Assembly: GCA_030054035.1 (NCBI GenBank)
Contig: JASGCS010000002.1
Location: 118,426 to 182,425, forward strand
From: Candidatus Methylacidiphilales bacterium
GTDB lineage: Bacteria > Pseudomonadota > Gammaproteobacteria > JASGCS01
DNA length: 64,000 bases
Direction of reading: 5' to 3'
Position 1 is the stretch's first letter; each line of letters opens with the position of its first letter. The position numbers were made by a program, and so were the translations under genes. Shown in pieces: positions 48,116 to 57,162 of the stretch. The notes below the pieces were generated by a model. The model was not told the origin of the DNA, ran no database searches, and saw only the letters and a list, made by a program, of their open reading frames with translations.

Positions 48116-48464
48116 AGATAAAACTGAATTTGATATTAACCAGATTCAATCAGGAGATAGGCTGGTTAGAAGAAGTGAATGCAAGGAATGTCGTAAATGG
48201 AAAAAACCAATACCGCATAAACTAAAGATATTATTCATTCAAAATAATCCCAAACCTAAAATAGGGTCAAATTTTAAATGCCCAATTTGTAACCGCATAA
48301 AACCTGTTTTAAATAACACTTCAGTAGCATTAGATCATGATCACAAAACTGGAAAGATTAGAGGTTATATTTGTTTAGCTTGTAATACTGGGATGGGTAA
48401 TTTAAGAGACGATATTAAAATATTTCAGCGTGCTATCAGATGGCTACGTGGTTTATTGAAATAG
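48033..48464 (+). CDS. HNH / recombination-endonuclease-VII-like nuclease
   Basis: 143 residues. Zinc-binding cysteine pairs occur at Cys21/24, Cys50/53, Cys83/86 and Cys114/117. The core LDHDHKTGKIRGYICLACN (about 100-118) is the endonuclease VII (T4 gp49) signature, a beta-beta-alpha-metal fold. It starts inside the methyltransferase gene with an 83-bp overlap, so the two are translationally linked. Together they could form a compact type II restriction-modification pair, or a phage-derived modification/resolution pair (inference). Confidence 0.8.
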   Translation: MALKGGYDKAKRKEPAYEKICSSCGIRKDKTEFDINQIQSGDRLVRRSECKECRKWKKPIPHKLKILFIQNNPKPKIGSNFKCPICNRIKPVLNNTSVALDHDHKTGKIRGYICLACNTGMGNLRDDIKIFQRAIRWLRGLLK

Positions 48465-48465
48465 C

Positions 48466-48492
48466 TTGTGGAAAGATTTTTTATTTCCACAA
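48466..48492. terminator. Hairpin between convergent genes
   Basis: TTGTGGAAA (48466-48474) pairs with TTTCCACAA (48484-48492) across a 9-nt loop rich in T. It lies directly after the nuclease stop and before the stop of the opposite-strand small ORF. It has no terminal U-run, so it may be a weak or factor-assisted terminator. Confidence 0.45.
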
Positions 48493-48500
48493 TACATCAA

Positions 48501-48701
48501 TTACTTAAACAAAAGTAACACAAAGTGATATAGGTTAGTAGGTCGTAGTACTATCCGTAGCAGAGAGCGTAATTCAGGTGCGGTAATTGACACAGCACAG
48601 GGCATGACATTGGCAACCGCTTCCCAATGTAGGGTGTTCTCAGTAAAGGTTATCTTCTGTAATGATACTTGTAGTTGAACTACTGGTGTTTTAACTAACA
48701 T
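48501..48701 (-). CDS. Small hypothetical protein downstream of FAD dehydrogenase
   Basis: 66 residues, no recognised family: MLVKTPVVQLQVSLQKITF, then a segment with one Cys and a basic, hydrophobic end (LRPTNLYHFVLLLFK). The evidence for expression is a strong ribosome site, AGGAG 7 nt before the ATG, and an 11-bp gap after the FAD dehydrogenase stop, as expected for the second gene of an operon. Confidence 0.5.
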   Translation of the reverse strand: MLVKTPVVQLQVSLQKITFTENTLHWEAVANVMPCAVSITAPELRSLLRIVLRPTNLYHFVLLLFK

Positions 48702-48711
48702 ATAGGTTCTC

Positions 48712-50223
48712 CTAATAGGGGTGAGGTTTTTGCACAGCCACCGAGGCTGCAGATTGCTTTCCAGTTATCATTGCTTCGGTTAAATAGGATCCATTTTGAT
48801 AGAGATCTGAAATCATAGAACCCAATTCACCAGCTTCATACAACCTGGGAACAGGTTTATTGTTATGATCCAACACTTGACACTTAGTATCTCGCTTGCC
48901 TCCTCCTCCAGTACAAACAATGGATGGTACGATGGACACCGCATAGTAAGGTGGCCCTTGTAGCGCAAAAAGCGTTTCTGGATTTCTAGCAAACGTCGGA
49001 TCATTTTTATTCCGACAGGATTCTTGATACTGGGTAAAAGTATTTTGTAAGTTATGGAAGGGCACCCGTATGTTGCTAGCCAACTCTTGTATTGATTGCG
49101 CTGCAATGATCGTCCCGTTGGCGATTTCTTTTTGATTATCATCAGACCATAGGTAGTCAGTATCCACTACCCCAGACCAGCCCATAATCTCAATCACCAA
49201 TTTTCCAGCCTGCAGTACAGAAGCATCTAATAGCATCCAGATCGGCGTTGCATCAGCAAGGGGTGTATCAATGTAAGCGCCATGTTTTTTTTGCTTGTAG
49301 TGGGTGCGTGAGTAGTCTTCGGTTTCTGGATAAAATCTATTGCCCAGCGCATCAACATCAAACCATGAAAAAGTGGGTAAGAAAAAATTTCTTAAGTATG
49401 CAGTGGGTTTATGAGCAAGTTTAATTCCTGGCCACAATCCTCCTGATTGACCTCTATTACGCATATGCCATAACTGCGCACCGGCTTTTTGTAAGAGCAC
49501 AATCCCATCACCAGTATTATGTGGGGTGCCGAGTGGATAGACGCCATCAAGCCCATAATAATCTCGTTGCATTTGAAGATTTGCTTCATAGCCACCCATG
49601 GCTAGAATAACTCCTCTGGTGGCTTTATGATATTGTTTTCCAGCCATCCCCTGCACCACCACTCCATACACTTCTAAACTATCTGGATCCTGTATGAGAT
49701 CAACGACACGAGCATTGTAGGTAATTGGAATGTTTCTCTTGGAGACATTTTTCTTCAGTGCATGATAGACGCCAGATGGGAAGGGAAGAATTGTAGAACT
49801 ATAACGCACCGCTTGATCCGCCCCAAGCTCAGGAAATTCCCTAACTACTTCTCTGGAGGTAAAGCCAGGGTTTCGAATGTATTCTTGATCGGCGTCTTTT
49901 GCAATCTGCATTATCCAAGTCTCTAATTGAGCCATTTCATTCGCCCACCATACCAATAGGTCATCTGGGACAGGATTACTTTTAGACATATTTTTTTGAT
50001 ACTGGGCCATGGCATCAGGTGAAGAGACAATTAACAATGACTGGCCTGCGACCCGTGCATTTCCACCGCTTTCACTTTCCGGTGCTTTTTCTAATATGCA
50101 CTGTGATATTTTGGTGTCAAGGTCATACAAAGCGATGGAAGCCGAACATCCAGCAGCGCCGGCACCACAAACAATGACTTCATGCTCACTTTCCCATTTT
50201 GTAACTGATTGTAGGCTTGCCAT
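48712..50223 (-). CDS. FAD_binding_2 dehydrogenase (fumarate reductase / ketosteroid dehydrogenase-like)
   Basis: 503 residues from the ATG at 50223; a TTG at 50247 would add eight residues. The Rossmann motif EVIVCGAGAAGCSASIAL is near the N-terminus, and the C-terminal TGGGGKRDTKCQVLD ... RLYEAGELGS is typical of the family that includes flavocytochrome c fumarate reductases, 3-ketosteroid dehydrogenases and tricarballylate dehydrogenase. No signal peptide or haem site, so it is cytoplasmic. The substrate cannot be assigned. It is divergent from the NERD helicase with only 36 bp between starts. Confidence 0.87.
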   Translation of the reverse strand: MASLQSVTKWESEHEVIVCGAGAAGCSASIALYDLDTKISQCILEKAPESESGGNARVAGQSLLIVSSPDAMAQYQKNMSKSNPVPDDLLVWWANEMAQLETWIMQIAKDADQEYIRNPGFTSREVVREFPELGADQAVRYSSTILPFPSGVYHALKKNVSKRNIPITYNARVVDLIQDPDSLEVYGVVVQGMAGKQYHKATRGVILAMGGYEANLQMQRDYYGLDGVYPLGTPHNTGDGIVLLQKAGAQLWHMRNRGQSGGLWPGIKLAHKPTAYLRNFFLPTFSWFDVDALGNRFYPETEDYSRTHYKQKKHGAYIDTPLADATPIWMLLDASVLQAGKLVIEIMGWSGVVDTDYLWSDDNQKEIANGTIIAAQSIQELASNIRVPFHNLQNTFTQYQESCRNKNDPTFARNPETLFALQGPPYYAVSIVPSIVCTGGGGKRDTKCQVLDHNNKPVPRLYEAGELGSMISDLYQNGSYLTEAMITGKQSAASVAVQKPHPY

Positions 50224-50259
50224 AATTATTATTGTATTATATTGCAATCAGATAAACTT

Positions 50260-51897
50260 ATGGCAATACTCCATCCTACCGACTATAAGCCAGTTTCTCC
50301 GGGCGAATACAAAGAAGTAGAAATTCTTAACTATTTAAAGAGTGGGTTAGATCATAGCTATGATGTATTTCATTCAGTCTTAATCAATGTGGTTGATAAT
50401 GACGAATCTCATTTTCGTGAATGTGATATCGTCATTGTAACACCAGGCGGTCATTTAGCAATCTTAGAAGTTAAAGCTGGCGAAGTAGAGGCCAATGAGC
50501 ATGGTCTAATCAAACGATACAGCAATGGCTCAAAAGATATCACCTCTCAAGTCAAGGCACAATTCAACAACTGGCGAGATCGCTTGCAAAAGCACGATTT
50601 ATCTAAAGTTAAAATTGAGAGCTTTCTAGTCATACCTGATTGTCATGTGACGAAGGAAACCGCGGTCTTTCCGCGAGAAAGAATAATTGACGCTAGCCAA
50701 ATAGATAAATTATGCTCTATCATCATGCATAACACAAAACACAAAGCACTCCCCTATGAGCAAAGAACTAAAATCATACGATTTATTGAAAATAAATTCC
50801 ACCTTGTTCCTGATGTCTCAACAGTGGTAGGTTTGTTAGAAAGAAGAACCAAGGTATTATCGGAAGGTTTGGCCATGTGGGTGCCTAAAATTTCGCATAA
50901 AGATAATCGCTATCTGATCCAAGCAACTGCTGGATCAGGAAAAACTCAACTTTCCATAAGATTAATACAGAATACCACTTTGAATAACCAACTTTCACTC
51001 TATGTTTGTTTTAACAGAGCACTAGCCGACCATATACAAACTCTCATCAATAAAGAGTATGCTACGGCACAAACCTTTCATCAGCTTTGTATTGATAGCT
51101 ATAGAAATAACCGTAGCAAGATTGACTTTACCGATCAAGATACTTTTACACTAGCTTTTTATAGTTTTTTAGAGACAGCACCACAGTTTCTAAGTAAATA
51201 TGGTTGCATTATTATTGATGAGTATCAAGATTTTGAAACGGAGTGGATTGACTCTTTGCTCAATAATTGTAAAAAAGATACCCTGTGCTATATTCTAGGC
51301 GACAGAGATCAGCACATTAATAAGAACAAAATTATTTCTGATTTCCCTGCAGTAAACATCACTTGTCATGATAATTTCCGTAGTCCAATTGCAATAGTCA
51401 ACACCATTAATACTTTACAACTAACCCCAACCCCTATTCTGTCTAGATCGTTGTATAAAGGTAATGACCCAATTATTCAAGTTACCAACAGCCCAGCAGA
51501 AACATGCGCTAAAATCGAAACGACGATTGAATCACTGCTCAAAAATAAATTTACACCAGAACAGATAGCGATAGTAACATTTCATGGGAGAGAGCGATCT
51601 CACTTATTAAAGTTAGACTGCATTGGGCAATTCCAATTAGCTAAATTTACCGGAAACTATGATCAATCTAGTCAAGCAATATGGACTAAGGGAGATATTA
51701 CTATTGATACCGTTTATAGGTTTAAGGGACAGGCCGCACCAGTAATACTATTTGCTGAAATAGACTTTAATGAATTTGATGACCTGGTTAGAAGAAAATT
51801 GTTTGTTGGGATGACGAGAGCGAAACACTCTTTATATTTATTCATCAGCCAAAAGACGAGTCAATTGTTTTCCCAATATTTCTCAAGAAATTTATAA
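50260..51897 (+). CDS. NERD-domain / UvrD-like helicase fusion
   Basis: 545 residues from the ATG at 50260 (a TTG at 50242 is less likely). Residues about 15-130 form a NERD nuclease-related domain: EVEILNYLK, then RECDIVIVTPGGHLAILEVKAGEVE, a D-ExK-type core. A superfamily 1 helicase follows: Walker A ATAGSGKTQ (about 226-234), Walker B IIIDEYQDFE, then FKGQAAPVIL and VGMTRAKHSLYLF. Such fusions are common on mobile elements and in defence islands. It is convergent with a VOC gene. Confidence 0.85.
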   Translation: MAILHPTDYKPVSPGEYKEVEILNYLKSGLDHSYDVFHSVLINVVDNDESHFRECDIVIVTPGGHLAILEVKAGEVEANEHGLIKRYSNGSKDITSQVKAQFNNWRDRLQKHDLSKVKIESFLVIPDCHVTKETAVFPRERIIDASQIDKLCSIIMHNTKHKALPYEQRTKIIRFIENKFHLVPDVSTVVGLLERRTKVLSEGLAMWVPKISHKDNRYLIQATAGSGKTQLSIRLIQNTTLNNQLSLYVCFNRALADHIQTLINKEYATAQTFHQLCIDSYRNNRSKIDFTDQDTFTLAFYSFLETAPQFLSKYGCIIIDEYQDFETEWIDSLLNNCKKDTLCYILGDRDQHINKNKIISDFPAVNITCHDNFRSPIAIVNTINTLQLTPTPILSRSLYKGNDPIIQVTNSPAETCAKIETTIESLLKNKFTPEQIAIVTFHGRERSHLLKLDCIGQFQLAKFTGNYDQSSQAIWTKGDITIDTVYRFKGQAAPVILFAEIDFNEFDDLVRRKLFVGMTRAKHSLYLFISQKTSQLFSQYFSRNL

Positions 51898-51906
51898 CGC
51901 GGCAGT

Positions 51907-52356
51907 TCAATGATCGGACGCACTAGGCATTTTTTGCTCGTCCATCCACATAGGCTCCCACACATGCCCGTCGAGATCTTCAATGGATAAACCATATGCA
52001 TAGTCTGTTTTGCTCATCTCTTGCATGAGTGGTACCTGATAGACATTACCACCAGTATTTTTTGCCTTTTCCGCTAATTCATCTACCGCATGACGAGAAG
52101 GCAATGATATACATAGCCCGACACCAGAGGTTTTTTTCGCATCTATAATTGATTTACCTGGATAAAACTGTTGGTAGTAGCTTTCTAATAGAAGCATGGC
52201 ATAGATATGTTCAGAAATTATGACACACACAGAGTAGCGGTTTGTAAATTTTTGATTAATGGCAAAACCCAAAGCGGTGTAAAACATCTTGGAGCGATCC
52301 AAATTCTTCACAGGAAGATTTACATAAATATGAGTATTCATAGATGGCTTTGTCAC
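51907..52356 (-). CDS. VOC-superfamily (glyoxalase/bleomycin-resistance-like) protein
   Basis: 149 residues. HIYVNLPVKNLDRSKMFYTALGF at the start and YGLSIEDLDGHVWEPMWMD at the end are the paired beta-alpha-beta-beta-beta halves of VOC proteins. The variant end lacks an obvious full set of metal ligands except Glu in WEPMW. Function unknown; many related proteins are 'extradiol dioxygenase-like' of unknown substrate. Confidence 0.85.
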   Translation of the reverse strand: MTKPSMNTHIYVNLPVKNLDRSKMFYTALGFAINQKFTNRYSVCVIISEHIYAMLLLESYYQQFYPGKSIIDAKKTSGVGLCISLPSRHAVDELAEKAKNTGGNVYQVPLMQEMSKTDYAYGLSIEDLDGHVWEPMWMDEQKMPSASDH

Positions 52357-52447
52357 ATTGATATGACTTCTTGTATTTTAACCGATAAATAATTTATTAT
52401 CGGTAGAATTATTTTAATGAGTTGTTATGGTGGTAGAATAAATAACT

Positions 52448-54358
52448 ATGTATCACTCTGTGGTTAATTTTATTAATGTGAGGATATTAATATGGTTTAC
52501 TATTTTATTTGCATGGTATCATTTTTGGCATAGTATTCGTTTTCTATCGTTATACGAATCAATATTTCTATCATTTATATTTGCAATAATCATTAGTATT
52601 TTGCCACCATGGCATTGGTGGAAAGTTAAATCATACTTAAACGTTTTTTGTTTTACATTAATAATTTTTTTTCTTACAGGTATCACAGTATTAATTGATG
52701 ACACCAATCCTCTTATTCTAATTTTTTTTACTATTCTTATTTCATTTATTTTTTCAGGAAGATTTGGATTATTATTTTTGTTAGTGTTTGCAAGTATAGC
52801 GTTAGCCTTAACCATAGCATCGCATCTAAAAGTTTCTATGCTTGATTTACCATTATTCATATCTGATTTAAAGCTACTGAGCACCTCTCCATTAATTTTC
52901 TTTAATGCAATTGGTCCTTGGTACGGTGCCTTAATTATAAGTACACTATTGGTTGTTATTACCATATTTGTATACCTTTTATATGTAATCAAGCGACACA
53001 CAAAACCAATAAACAATAGTCCAACCACAGTACTATCAGTTGCAGGTACATTGCTGAGAATTTGTTACGGATTATTTGCTGTCTATATTTGCTTTAACAC
53101 CTATGGATCACACTCAAAACAGTTCAGAGCAATGGTATTACAAAAATACTCCGCGCATGATTTTAATACTCAAATGAAAGCGTTACATCAGGAATATGGT
53201 ACTATTGGTTTTTTAATCTTTGATTCGGTTAACAATAATTTGCGAGACAAAGAATTGCTTACTAGTCTGACTTCTGATCATACTAATGAATTGAGCGCAT
53301 CACAAATCAGACAAGACACAAACTCGTTCCTGCGTAATCCAAGGGGAGTTTCGCCATTTGCGCCAGATATTTATATGATTTTAGCAGAGTCTCATTTTAA
53401 TCTTGCATCAACATTTAAACACACCAATCCAATCATTTCTAGTTTTAATGTCCTTAATGATAAAACAACTTTCAAAACCACACTTCTAGTCCCGACTGTC
53501 GGTGGTGGCACTCACACCGCAGTATTTGAAATTTTAAGTGGTATTAGCGCAGCCTCTCTAAAGCCACTCTCGTATGAAGACCCCCATGGAAAAATATCAG
53601 CGCTAGTTAGACAAGGATTTCCTAGCTACCTTTCATCATTTAATTATCAAACCTATGCCTTTACTTTTGAATCTAAAGAATTTTCTTCACAAGCACAAGG
53701 TTTTTATCATTTTGGAATTTCTAAAATACAAGATGGTATAGATCTTGGCTTTCCATTGGGTTGGAATAATGTAACCGACGATGCTTATCTTCACGCAGTT
53801 GTTGATCGTCTGCCACAAAGTACTTACCCTCAATTTGTATTTATCTCAACTATTGAAAATCACGGACCACATACTTGTACCAATTTTACACATCCCGAAC
53901 AACTCTTAACTCAGTTTGATTCTGCAATGCCATTTACTTTACAATGCTCTTTAAACGAGTTTATTGTAAGAGACACACACTTAGCAAAAGGATTGCAATA
54001 TCTTAAACAAAGAATTGGTATGAGACGAAGACCGTTTATATTATTTATTTTTGGAGACCACTTACCATTTAGTTTTACTAACCAAACTTACTTACCATTT
54101 AGATCAGATAATTCTATTCATCAAACAGATGCGCTACTTTTATCAAATCTCCCTATGTCCTTTACTGCACCAAAACAGCCTTTATTTTTATTCACCATAC
54201 CTACATTAATTTCATTATTTATTAATCATCAGGATATTTTTATGCAACATAACTCTTCCGTTATTAAAAATTGTAAAACTTGGCCAATTGAATCATGCAT
54301 AATTTATGAAAGGTTAGTTAACACTTCACGGTCGCAGTTACGCCTGCCTAATCAATAG
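52448..54358 (+). CDS. LtaS/MdoB-like sulfatase-fold membrane phosphotransferase
   Basis: 636 residues. Five or six membrane helices (1-210) precede a periplasmic alkaline-phosphatase-fold domain (about 290-600). PDIYMILAESHFN, the nucleophile region TVGGGTHTAVFEILSGI, FISTIENHGPHT and FGDHLPF are the metal and catalytic motifs. Related enzymes move phosphoglycerol or phosphoethanolamine onto glycans or lipids, for example osmoregulated periplasmic glucans in MdoB. TAGAAT (52434-52439) leaves a 2-nt leader. Convergent with cysH, overlapping 11 bp. Confidence 0.85.
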   Translation: MYHSVVNFINVRILIWFTILFAWYHFWHSIRFLSLYESIFLSFIFAIIISILPPWHWWKVKSYLNVFCFTLIIFFLTGITVLIDDTNPLILIFFTILISFIFSGRFGLLFLLVFASIALALTIASHLKVSMLDLPLFISDLKLLSTSPLIFFNAIGPWYGALIISTLLVVITIFVYLLYVIKRHTKPINNSPTTVLSVAGTLLRICYGLFAVYICFNTYGSHSKQFRAMVLQKYSAHDFNTQMKALHQEYGTIGFLIFDSVNNNLRDKELLTSLTSDHTNELSASQIRQDTNSFLRNPRGVSPFAPDIYMILAESHFNLASTFKHTNPIISSFNVLNDKTTFKTTLLVPTVGGGTHTAVFEILSGISAASLKPLSYEDPHGKISALVRQGFPSYLSSFNYQTYAFTFESKEFSSQAQGFYHFGISKIQDGIDLGFPLGWNNVTDDAYLHAVVDRLPQSTYPQFVFISTIENHGPHTCTNFTHPEQLLTQFDSAMPFTLQCSLNEFIVRDTHLAKGLQYLKQRIGMRRRPFILFIFGDHLPFSFTNQTYLPFRSDNSIHQTDALLLSNLPMSFTAPKQPLFLFTIPTLISLFINHQDIFMQHNSSVIKNCKTWPIESCIIYERLVNTSRSQLRLPNQ

Positions 54359-55091
54359 AGGTTCTATTTATAGTTATATTTTTATGTAAGCCACATTCCT
54401 TTTGTTGTGATGAAAGCCACCACCATCTTCCTGCTCGGACATCATCTCCTGATTGCACCGCTCTTGTGCATGGTGCGCATCCTATGCTGGGGTAGCCTAA
54501 TCGGTATAGAGGGTGGATTGGTATTTGTTTCCAGTGACAAACCGCCCAGACAAGTTCTTCACTCCAGTCATAGAGCGGATTAAATTTAATCAATGACCCG
54601 CTTTCTAATTCTTCAAATTGTATATCTGCTCTGGTGGTTGACTGTAATCTTCTTTGACCAGTTACCCAAGCCTGAACTTGGGTTTTAATGTTTGATAACG
54701 GGAGTACTTTTCTAGCATGGCAACATTGATTTTTTTGTTCAATGCCTTTATAAAAACCATTTTCGCCATGATTTGACACAAAAGCTATGGTTGATTCTTG
54801 ATCTGGCGGAATAGAGATTATTTTAATTTGGTACTCTTTCTGCACCAATTGAATAAATTGCAAAGTTTCTACAGGCAATCTACCTGTGTCTAAGGTAACA
54901 AACATCCAAGGCTGGTTTACAGTAACCGCGTAATCTAACAGCACCATATCCTCTGCTGAAAAACTTATTGCAAATAATACTTTACTCTGTTTTGCGATGG
55001 TGTCTATTCTTAACAGCAATTGATCTGAAATTTTAGTTAGTTCACTAACAGGTATCTTCGGTATAGGTATTTGCCAGAGTTTAGAGTCCAT
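54348..55091 (-). CDS. cysH: Adenylylsulfate (APS) reductase, CysH type with Fe-S cysteines
   Basis: 247 residues. SFSAEDMVLLDYA (PP-loop-like), FVTLDTGRLPVET and the active-site ECGLH near the C-terminus are CysH signatures. The paired cysteines QCCHARK and GCAPCTR are the four [4Fe-4S] ligands found in APS-type rather than PAPS-type reductases. It reduces activated sulfate to sulfite. It follows a TauE/SafE permease by 7 bp, likely one operon. Confidence 0.93.
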   Translation of the reverse strand: MDSKLWQIPIPKIPVSELTKISDQLLLRIDTIAKQSKVLFAISFSAEDMVLLDYAVTVNQPWMFVTLDTGRLPVETLQFIQLVQKEYQIKIISIPPDQESTIAFVSNHGENGFYKGIEQKNQCCHARKVLPLSNIKTQVQAWVTGQRRLQSTTRADIQFEELESGSLIKFNPLYDWSEELVWAVCHWKQIPIHPLYRLGYPSIGCAPCTRAVQSGDDVRAGRWWWLSSQQKECGLHKNITINRTSID

Positions 55092-55098
55092 AATTAAT

Positions 55099-55851
55099 CT
55101 AGTTAAAATGTAACAATTTATTTAAAGTGTATAGATTTACAATTATCACAAATAATCCAACAAATTTAATTAATAGTCCATGATTTTTGATTAACCCACT
55201 CAACCTAGGGGCGAAGTAAGAGAGTGCTACACCGCTGATGGTAAGTCCAATAATAATGTTTATACTTTGACTAATTGTTACTATTGAAAAAAGTAATGCA
55301 GATTGAAAGGATATAATCCACTTGCTGCATACTGATGCAACTATAGCTCGTTTTGCTTGGTAGCCTAATCGCAATAAGTTACCAGTTACTATAGGCCCCC
55401 ATCCGCCACCTCCAACGGTATCGAAAAAACCACCAACTAATGCTATAGAAGCAAGTTGGTTAGATCGAGGTTCTACCGAATCACTTGGGGCATTAGTTTT
55501 CCTTACAACAAAACTAACTCCTAAGTAAACAAGATATAAACAAATATACGGTTTTAGAATATTGGTAGGAATAAATAACACAACAAGAAATCCAATAATA
55601 GTACCAATAATACCAGGAATTACTAACCGTCTGATTAATCCTTTTTCAAGTAATTTGGCTCTGTAGTAACGCAATGTCGTTGCGCCGAGCGTGACAGCTT
55701 CTGCAGTGTGCACTGATGCTGTTACTATAATTGGTGAGAACCCAAAGGCAAGTAGGGCCGAACTTGAGATTGCTCCGTAGCCTAATCCAATAATCATTTC
55801 GGATAACTGCGCGACAGTACCAATCAATAATCCGATCATTATTTCATTCAT
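55099..55851 (-). CDS. TauE/SafE family sulfite/organosulfonate permease
   Basis: 250 residues, about eight membrane helices. SEMIIGLGYGAISSSALLAFG, then SVHTAEAVTLGATTLRYYR, and VGGFFDTVGGGGWGPIVTG (each in part) form the two repeated halves of TauE/SafE. With cysH downstream, a role in sulfate or sulfite movement during assimilation is likely (inference). Confidence 0.88.
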   Translation of the reverse strand: MNEIMIGLLIGTVAQLSEMIIGLGYGAISSSALLAFGFSPIIVTASVHTAEAVTLGATTLRYYRAKLLEKGLIRRLVIPGIIGTIIGFLVVLFIPTNILKPYICLYLVYLGVSFVVRKTNAPSDSVEPRSNQLASIALVGGFFDTVGGGGWGPIVTGNLLRLGYQAKRAIVASVCSKWIISFQSALLFSIVTISQSINIIIGLTISGVALSYFAPRLSGLIKNHGLLIKFVGLFVIIVNLYTLNKLLHFN

Positions 55852-55937
55852 AGTATTAGTATCTGTTTTTTATACCCTTTCTTTAATATTAATAATTAAT
55901 ATGTATATAGTTTTATAGTATAGTGCTAGAATAAATA

Positions 55938-56675
55938 ATGATGTATCGCGATTTATTCTCATCTCTTGCTCAACAATACGCTCGTTTTAGACCAAGCTAT
56001 CCTGAAGAATTATTTATCTGGATTGCAAATAATTGTAATGCGACCAAGTTGGCTTGGGATTGTGCTTGTGGAAGTGGTCAGGCTACTACTTTACTCGCTT
56101 CCCGCTTTGATAGAGTTATCGCAACAGATTCTAGTTTAGAACAAATTTCTCACGCACCTGCGCTTGGTAATGTTGAATATCGAATCGAACCCTCCGAACA
56201 TACCTTACTTCAAAGTAGTAGCGTGGACTGTATTATTGTCGCCCAAGCAATTCATTGGTTTGCTCTTGAGGAATTTTACGCTGAAGCTCGTAGAGTGCTT
56301 GCCCCAACAGGATTAATAGTTGTATTTTCATATCAAGAGTTTACATGCGGTGACGACTTCCTTATGCAACATATTAATGCTTTTAAAAAAACAATTAAAC
56401 CATATTGGGATCCAGCACGAAAAATGGTAGATTCAGGTTACAGCAGTTTACCATTTCCTTTTACCCGGATAACTCCTCCATCTTTTACTATGCGTACATC
56501 TTGGACAAAAGAGCAAATCGTTGGATATCTATCTACTTGGTCTGCTCATAAACATTACACGCAAATGACCAATCACTCCCTTGTTGCAGATCTCGCCATC
56601 GCACTTGAAAGTATAGATAATAAGAATTATGAACTTAATTGGCCTTTGACAATAATCGCTGGTACCAAGAACTAG
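55938..56675 (+). CDS. SAM-dependent methyltransferase (Methyltransf_11-like)
   Basis: 245 residues. WDCACGSGQATTLLASRF (about 40-57) is the SAM-binding motif I, VIATDSS motif II, and VDCIIVAQAIHWFALEEFYAEARRVL the class I core. It resembles yeast Tmt1/UbiE-like small-molecule methyltransferases; the substrate is unknown. TAGAAT (55927-55932) puts the transcript start on or within one base of the ATG; tandem ATGs at 55938 and 55941 are both possible. Convergent with the rhodanese gene. Confidence 0.88.
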   Translation: MMYRDLFSSLAQQYARFRPSYPEELFIWIANNCNATKLAWDCACGSGQATTLLASRFDRVIATDSSLEQISHAPALGNVEYRIEPSEHTLLQSSSVDCIIVAQAIHWFALEEFYAEARRVLAPTGLIVVFSYQEFTCGDDFLMQHINAFKKTIKPYWDPARKMVDSGYSSLPFPFTRITPPSFTMRTSWTKEQIVGYLSTWSAHKHYTQMTNHSLVADLAIALESIDNKNYELNWPLTIIAGTKN

Positions 56676-56685
56676 GCAGTGAAGT

Positions 56686-57069
56686 TTATTTTTCTAAAGT
56701 TGAAAGATACTCAAATGAGCTATAATTCTCTAGCTTGGCCTTCAGATTTTGATTTTCTAGATATTTTATTGCAGTAGCTGCGCGTTGTCCAGTCCTACAT
56801 ACCACCACGATAAATTCTTTATCAGTATTCTTAAAAGCATCTATATTACCTTTTTGAATTTCTGATAACGGCACATTGATTGAGTCGGGGTGATGTTTTT
56901 CATTAAACTCATTTTCAGTGCGTACATCTACTACTAGACTATTACTCCAAGTTGGCTTGGAAGATTCGGCATGTAATTCAATGCTTACCATAGCAGCGAT
57001 AACACTAACTGCAAATAAAGTAATCAGTACATTAGTAGAGCTATTTTTGGCTATTTGAGCTATTTTCAT
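56686..57069 (-). CDS. Membrane-anchored or exported rhodanese-like protein
   Basis: 127 residues from the ATG at 57069 (the frame opens at 57108 with a second hydrophobic stretch, less likely to be translated). An N-terminal signal or anchor (about 8-30, ending ELHA) precedes a rhodanese domain with active site VVVCRTGQRAA and the entry DVRTENEFNEKHHPDSINVP. It could handle periplasmic sulfane sulfur. It is the second rhodanese in this window. Confidence 0.85.
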   Translation of the reverse strand: MKIAQIAKNSSTNVLITLFAVSVIAAMVSIELHAESSKPTWSNSLVVDVRTENEFNEKHHPDSINVPLSEIQKGNIDAFKNTDKEFIVVVCRTGQRAATAIKYLENQNLKAKLENYSSFEYLSTLEK

Positions 57070-57162
57070 GGTTATTATTATAACATTTAAAATAATTAAG
57101 ACATCCAATATTTTTATGCTACAATAAAACTAGGAAATTACATAATCAAACAAAGGAGAATT

